Shown: piece after piece, positions 60,785 through 64,000 of the stretch | Numbering within the stretch: the first letter of the stretch is position 1 | Layout: every line of letters begins with the position of its first letter | DNA from: Fasciolopsis buskii | Taxonomy: Eukaryota; Platyhelminthes; Trematoda; Plagiorchiida; Fasciolidae | NCBI GenBank assembly: GCA_008360955.1 | Contig: LUCM01009820.1 | Location: 248,001-312,000 of the forward strand | Reading direction: 5' to 3' | DNA: 64,000 nt | The notes under the pieces: generated by a model | Database searches by the model: none | Seen by the model: only the letters and a program-made list of their open reading frames with translations | Told to the model about the DNA's origin: nothing | Position numbers and translations under genes: made by a program

Positions 60785-61323
60785 TTGCAGAGGCAGTGTG
60801 CACTGATTATTGACGACCTGCTCTGCGATGGGGTTGAGTTGTGCGTGAGTTACCCAGCTGGTTATAGGCACCAAGTACTCGTGCTCAAAGATCACGAAAT
60901 AATAGACTTCATGATTGCTTATAACCATAGTGAGGAAGGACACATGGACAACTTGCACGTCCCAACAGCTGTGAGGGAGCAGAACTGGATCGTGAAGGGG
61001 AATATTGTCGTGAGCAGATTATTGGAAATATGTGCAATATGCCGCAGGAGAAACGCGTCTGTCGGTCAACAGCTGATGGCTTTCCTGCCAATGTGTCGAA
61101 CGGAGCAGGGGCCGTGGCGTTTCTCCTCTTTAGGGTGGAGTACCTTGGCTCCATCTCAGTTCTTGAAGGCCAAAAGCTAGAGAAGAGTTACGGCTGTACT
61201 TTCACCTGCCCACAAACGCGCGCGGTTCATCTGAAGGTCACAGTTAAGCTGGAAACTGACTTCTTTTTCATAGCCCAGATAAGATTTGAATTTTGGCAGC
61301 CAATGGGACACATAAATGGTTAA
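60785..61323 (+). pseudogene. BEL/Pao integrase N-terminal half
   Basis: The frame 60785-61180 carries the HHCC zinc-binding domain intact: HSEEGH (60926-60943) and CAIC (61031-61042), with WIVKG between them, then QQLMAFLP, as in BEL/Pao integrases. A frame change near 61.1 kb leads to VEYLGSISV, where the first catalytic Asp of the DDE core (DYFGP) is Glu, and then YGCTFTCPQTRAVHLKV. The remaining core (SDNG.NF and the catalytic Glu) was not found, so the 3' end is lost or too diverged. Confidence 0.82.
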
Positions 61324-61380
61324 AAATTCAATTCCTCTCTGCTTTTCGTTTTTTCTCGGTACCAAACTATTCCCGCCCAA

Positions 61381-64000
61381 ATTGCTCTAAATCACACCGA
61401 CTTTGGTCCCTGTTTATTTCCGGTTCGATGTGCTTGCCCTTCTTTTTTGTCTATGTGCTCTTTACCTGAAATTATTTTACGGACATTTGGTGGATTCACG
61501 GGCCACTCGAGTTGGGGCGGCTTGTTTTGTCACAGTCCATTTTCGTTTGATCGCTCACTTTGGTGGACTGTGAATGTTTAGCTCGCTGAGGCTGATTTTT
61601 TGCTGCCACACTCAGTCAAATGTTGTTGGACCTAATGAAGCTTGCAGAACCCCTTGTATTTGATTGAACCACGGGACAAAATTTGCCCTAATCTCGACCG
61701 CCTTTTGGCTGGGTGCCGACCGAGTCTCACTGTCAAAGTACCACGAAATCGGCGGAGCAATTTTCTTCTCCCTTTAGCTTTGCACAAAATTGGGCTACGC
61801 GTTACTTTGAGGTTTCAAAGTACTATCCGGGAAGTGGTAAGTCTATTTTTTGGCGAATCGCACTGTAAATCGCCAGGCGACCAAGACTCGAACGTTTGGT
61901 CGTCACGAAAGTACTTGTGTGGTGGTTCAAAAAGGTGTGTAATCTACTGGACTCTATCACTTTTGCGGCAGCAAAAACCCACGTAAACGAAGTGAACATC
62001 CATGTTCCGGTAAAGAAAAGCTGCACCGTAGCCACACAATACGTTCTGAGTCAGGGTTATACGTGATTGCATCTGAAGTCTCCAAACTGACCTCAAACAG
62101 AAGTCTTAACAGCAAAGCAGCGGTATATGCATCTCAGGCAGTGTTCTCAAAAACAGATCTGGCACTACCAGCTCAAATCTAGCCACTGAAAAATAAAAGC
62201 AAAGGGGTAGTTATTTTTCAGTCAACTCGGATGTTGCATCGGTCAAAAAACCGTAATGACCGGATTTATTAACCATAGACTTTGGTCGTCGAAGACGGGC
62301 TTGAAACGATTCCCGTCCCTCTGGACATTTTATTGGATATCACATGTTAAGTTACTCTAAAAAGCTCGTTACAATGGCATTATGAACCCTTATGCTCCTA
62401 GTTATTCTGTTACCAGGCCTTCACAGTCAGATAATGAATGTCACTAGCGGTTTATTTCATCACCGGGCCATTAATTTGGAAGCCAATTTCAGGAAGCGTG
62501 GGAAACGCATCGATGCTTCTCCACCTCTTGTAACTCGATGCGGAGCCTTATTCATTGTTGATTGTGCAAGATGCCCTCAAGTTAGTGACGATATTTCCCT
62601 GGGGCTGATAGAGTGCTGACGTTTTACCAAAATTTCCAGCTTCCTTGCCTCTGAGTACCTCATTATCTCCAATTCGCTGACCCTTGAGAACCAGTTGATC
62701 CCCATAAAACCTGTGGAGCATGCCATCGGAAAATAACACAACCCTGCTTTCAACTTTCCCAGAGAATACCATTATGCATGTCGCCAGATGTCTCAAGCTT
62801 ACGTTAGTGGCACTTAAAATTTTCTTCCACGTAGATGTCTTGTCACCCATGTCTCCCATTAAACCGCTAATTGAGTATGTTTCCGTCGCATAATTCGGTT
62901 GGATACAACGTGTCCGAATAGCTCTTAGAATGAGTAAATTTTCCAGAGTTCAGCCACTTAAGTAAAATCTGAGTCTCATCTCCGAACAAAGATTTACTTG
63001 GCCGATCTTAGGGCCACTTTGGTTTCTGTAGCAAAATGTAAATACTAACAGTAGCGCATAAGTCTCTTTTCTATGGGTATGCCTTAGGACAGTTTCAAAA
63101 CTTGGAAAGCACAGTAAAACACTGAGACGGCGAACCAAGGGCCACAAACGCAACGGGATACAAAAGCTCCAGGGCAGAATGAAGAATGGAGAACTGTCAT
63201 AACTTGCTTAAAATCAGTCAAAAGTTGCAGACAACTGGGTCAGATGAGAACAATGGCTATCACGAAGGCAAAGCTTGATAAAAAAACTCGTCAGTTTGTT
63301 TTGATTCGTTGCGTGTAATCGCATAGTCATCATATGGGCTCCAGCACCATGTAAAGCTGTGTGAGAAAACGAGGGAAAATTTTTGGTATTCACTCGAAAA
63401 GCTTGCTTACTTTAGAGTTTTCCACGACGAACTGAACAGGCAGTGAGCTAACCTTATTGAAGCTTTACATCAAATACTGGCAACTTGTTTCTGAACGAAA
63501 GGATTTCCGATGCGCAAAAATAATGCGGGGTCGATAAGCACCATTTGGTGAAAGTGGCAAAATCCAATGGGCCATTTTCCGGACACGAACACAAATCACA
63601 CAAACCAAATTGCGGTTATTAGGCACAGGGTTGCCCACGCACACCAAAACAGTGGGGTATCCTTACTCGACCATGGTGCTTAAAATACTCACTATCACTT
63701 TCACCTTCATCCCTTACTCTTCATCGCCTCTCCCTGTGGGAGTAAATTTCACTCGTTTAAACCACCCACTCTCTCCAGCAGAAACATGGTCGACATCTTG
63801 AATTCTTTCTTCGCCACTCCTCGCCAACACCCTTTTTACCTTCGATAATTCGGACCTCCTTCCTCTTCCCTCGTGAACAAGGAGTCCTAAGCGGTTTTCC
63901 TTGTGGCAGTCCACATTCACCAAGCCCCCAGTCCTGACCAATTCTTGGGCTCAAACGGCATGAACTCCTAGACTAAATTATAATTTCTAATTTGTACACC
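61381..64000. other. Unassigned sequence right of BEL/Pao
   Basis: Open frames 61642-61986 (plus, 114 codons), 62392-62619 (plus), 62548-62859 (minus) and 63714-63954 (minus) show no secure motif. The stretch 62.0-62.6 kb vaguely resembles gypsy protease-RT linker sequence, but not enough to call. A 3' LTR for the BEL/Pao copy might be hidden here. Confidence 0.35.

Larger units (their letters stand above)
57600..61380 (+). mobile_element. BEL/Pao LTR retrotransposon, frameshifted but nearly collinear
   Basis: Domains appear in BEL/Pao order on the plus strand: gag (57.67-58.1 kb), zinc knuckle and protease (58.17-58.6 kb), RT (58.8-59.9 kb), RNase H (60.0-60.4 kb) and integrase (60.8-61.3 kb). 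Frameshifts and stops occur roughly every 100-400 bases. No LTR pair could be recognised by eye, and the integrase is cut off after its first catalytic block. BEL/Pao elements are LTR retrotransposons found widely in animals, including flatworms. Identification of the superfamily is secure; the family is not determined. Confidence 0.85.

Noticed and set aside
1..64000. CRISPR arrays, operons or prokaryotic mobile elements
   Set aside because: No regularly spaced repeats and no clustered intact genes; spliced UNC13 exons and animal retroelements show a eukaryotic genome.

Overview
The window looks like genomic DNA of an animal with large introns, most probably a flatworm and plausibly a trematode. 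This rests on spliced UNC13 coding sequence, introns up to about 9 kb, AT-rich background, and a set of decayed retroelements (Penelope-like, CR1/jockey-like LINE, Ty3/gypsy, BEL/Pao) of the kind common in flatworm genomes. The species assignment is inference. Nothing looks bacterial: there are no operons, and no long intact single-exon genes.

Region 1 (about 1-5.6 kb): a decayed plus-strand Penelope-like element with an RT part and a GIY-YIG part lies at about 1.2-2.4 kb. The remainder is unassigned sequence, probably intronic to UNC13.

Region 2 (5.6-27.1 kb, plus strand): the last eight exons of an UNC13/Munc13 gene, at 5596-5740, 14678-14833, 15991-16062, 16916-17026, 18308-18533, 22933-23028, 23750-23903 and 26776-27097. 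All exon phases fit and together give 426 residues plus a TAA stop. They encode the end of the MUN region (MHD2), the C-terminal C2 domain and the tail. UNC13 primes synaptic and secretory vesicles by opening syntaxin. One intron appears to use a GC-AG splice pair. A poly(A) signal follows at 27232. The 5' part of the gene lies upstream of the window.

Region 3 (27.2-41 kb): AT-rich intergenic sequence with short repeats, one convincing tRNA-Arg-derived relic at 28371 and an unidentified, unusually open segment at 39.6-40.1 kb.

Region 4 (41-64 kb): a transposon graveyard. In order it holds a possible gypsy fragment (minus), plus-strand LINE pieces (42.6-45.2 kb), a possible gag zinc knuckle (46.1 kb), a gypsy RT fragment (minus, 48.7-49.6 kb), a long decayed LINE (minus, about 52.9-56.7 kb) and a frameshifted but nearly collinear BEL/Pao element (plus, about 57.6-61.4 kb). 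A diverged direct repeat links 43.4 kb and 51.4 kb. Most copies carry stops, frameshifts or lost catalytic residues. I found no clearly new biological system; the points most worth checking are the GC-AG intron, the unexplained open segments at 20.0 and 39.7 kb, and the shared repeat.
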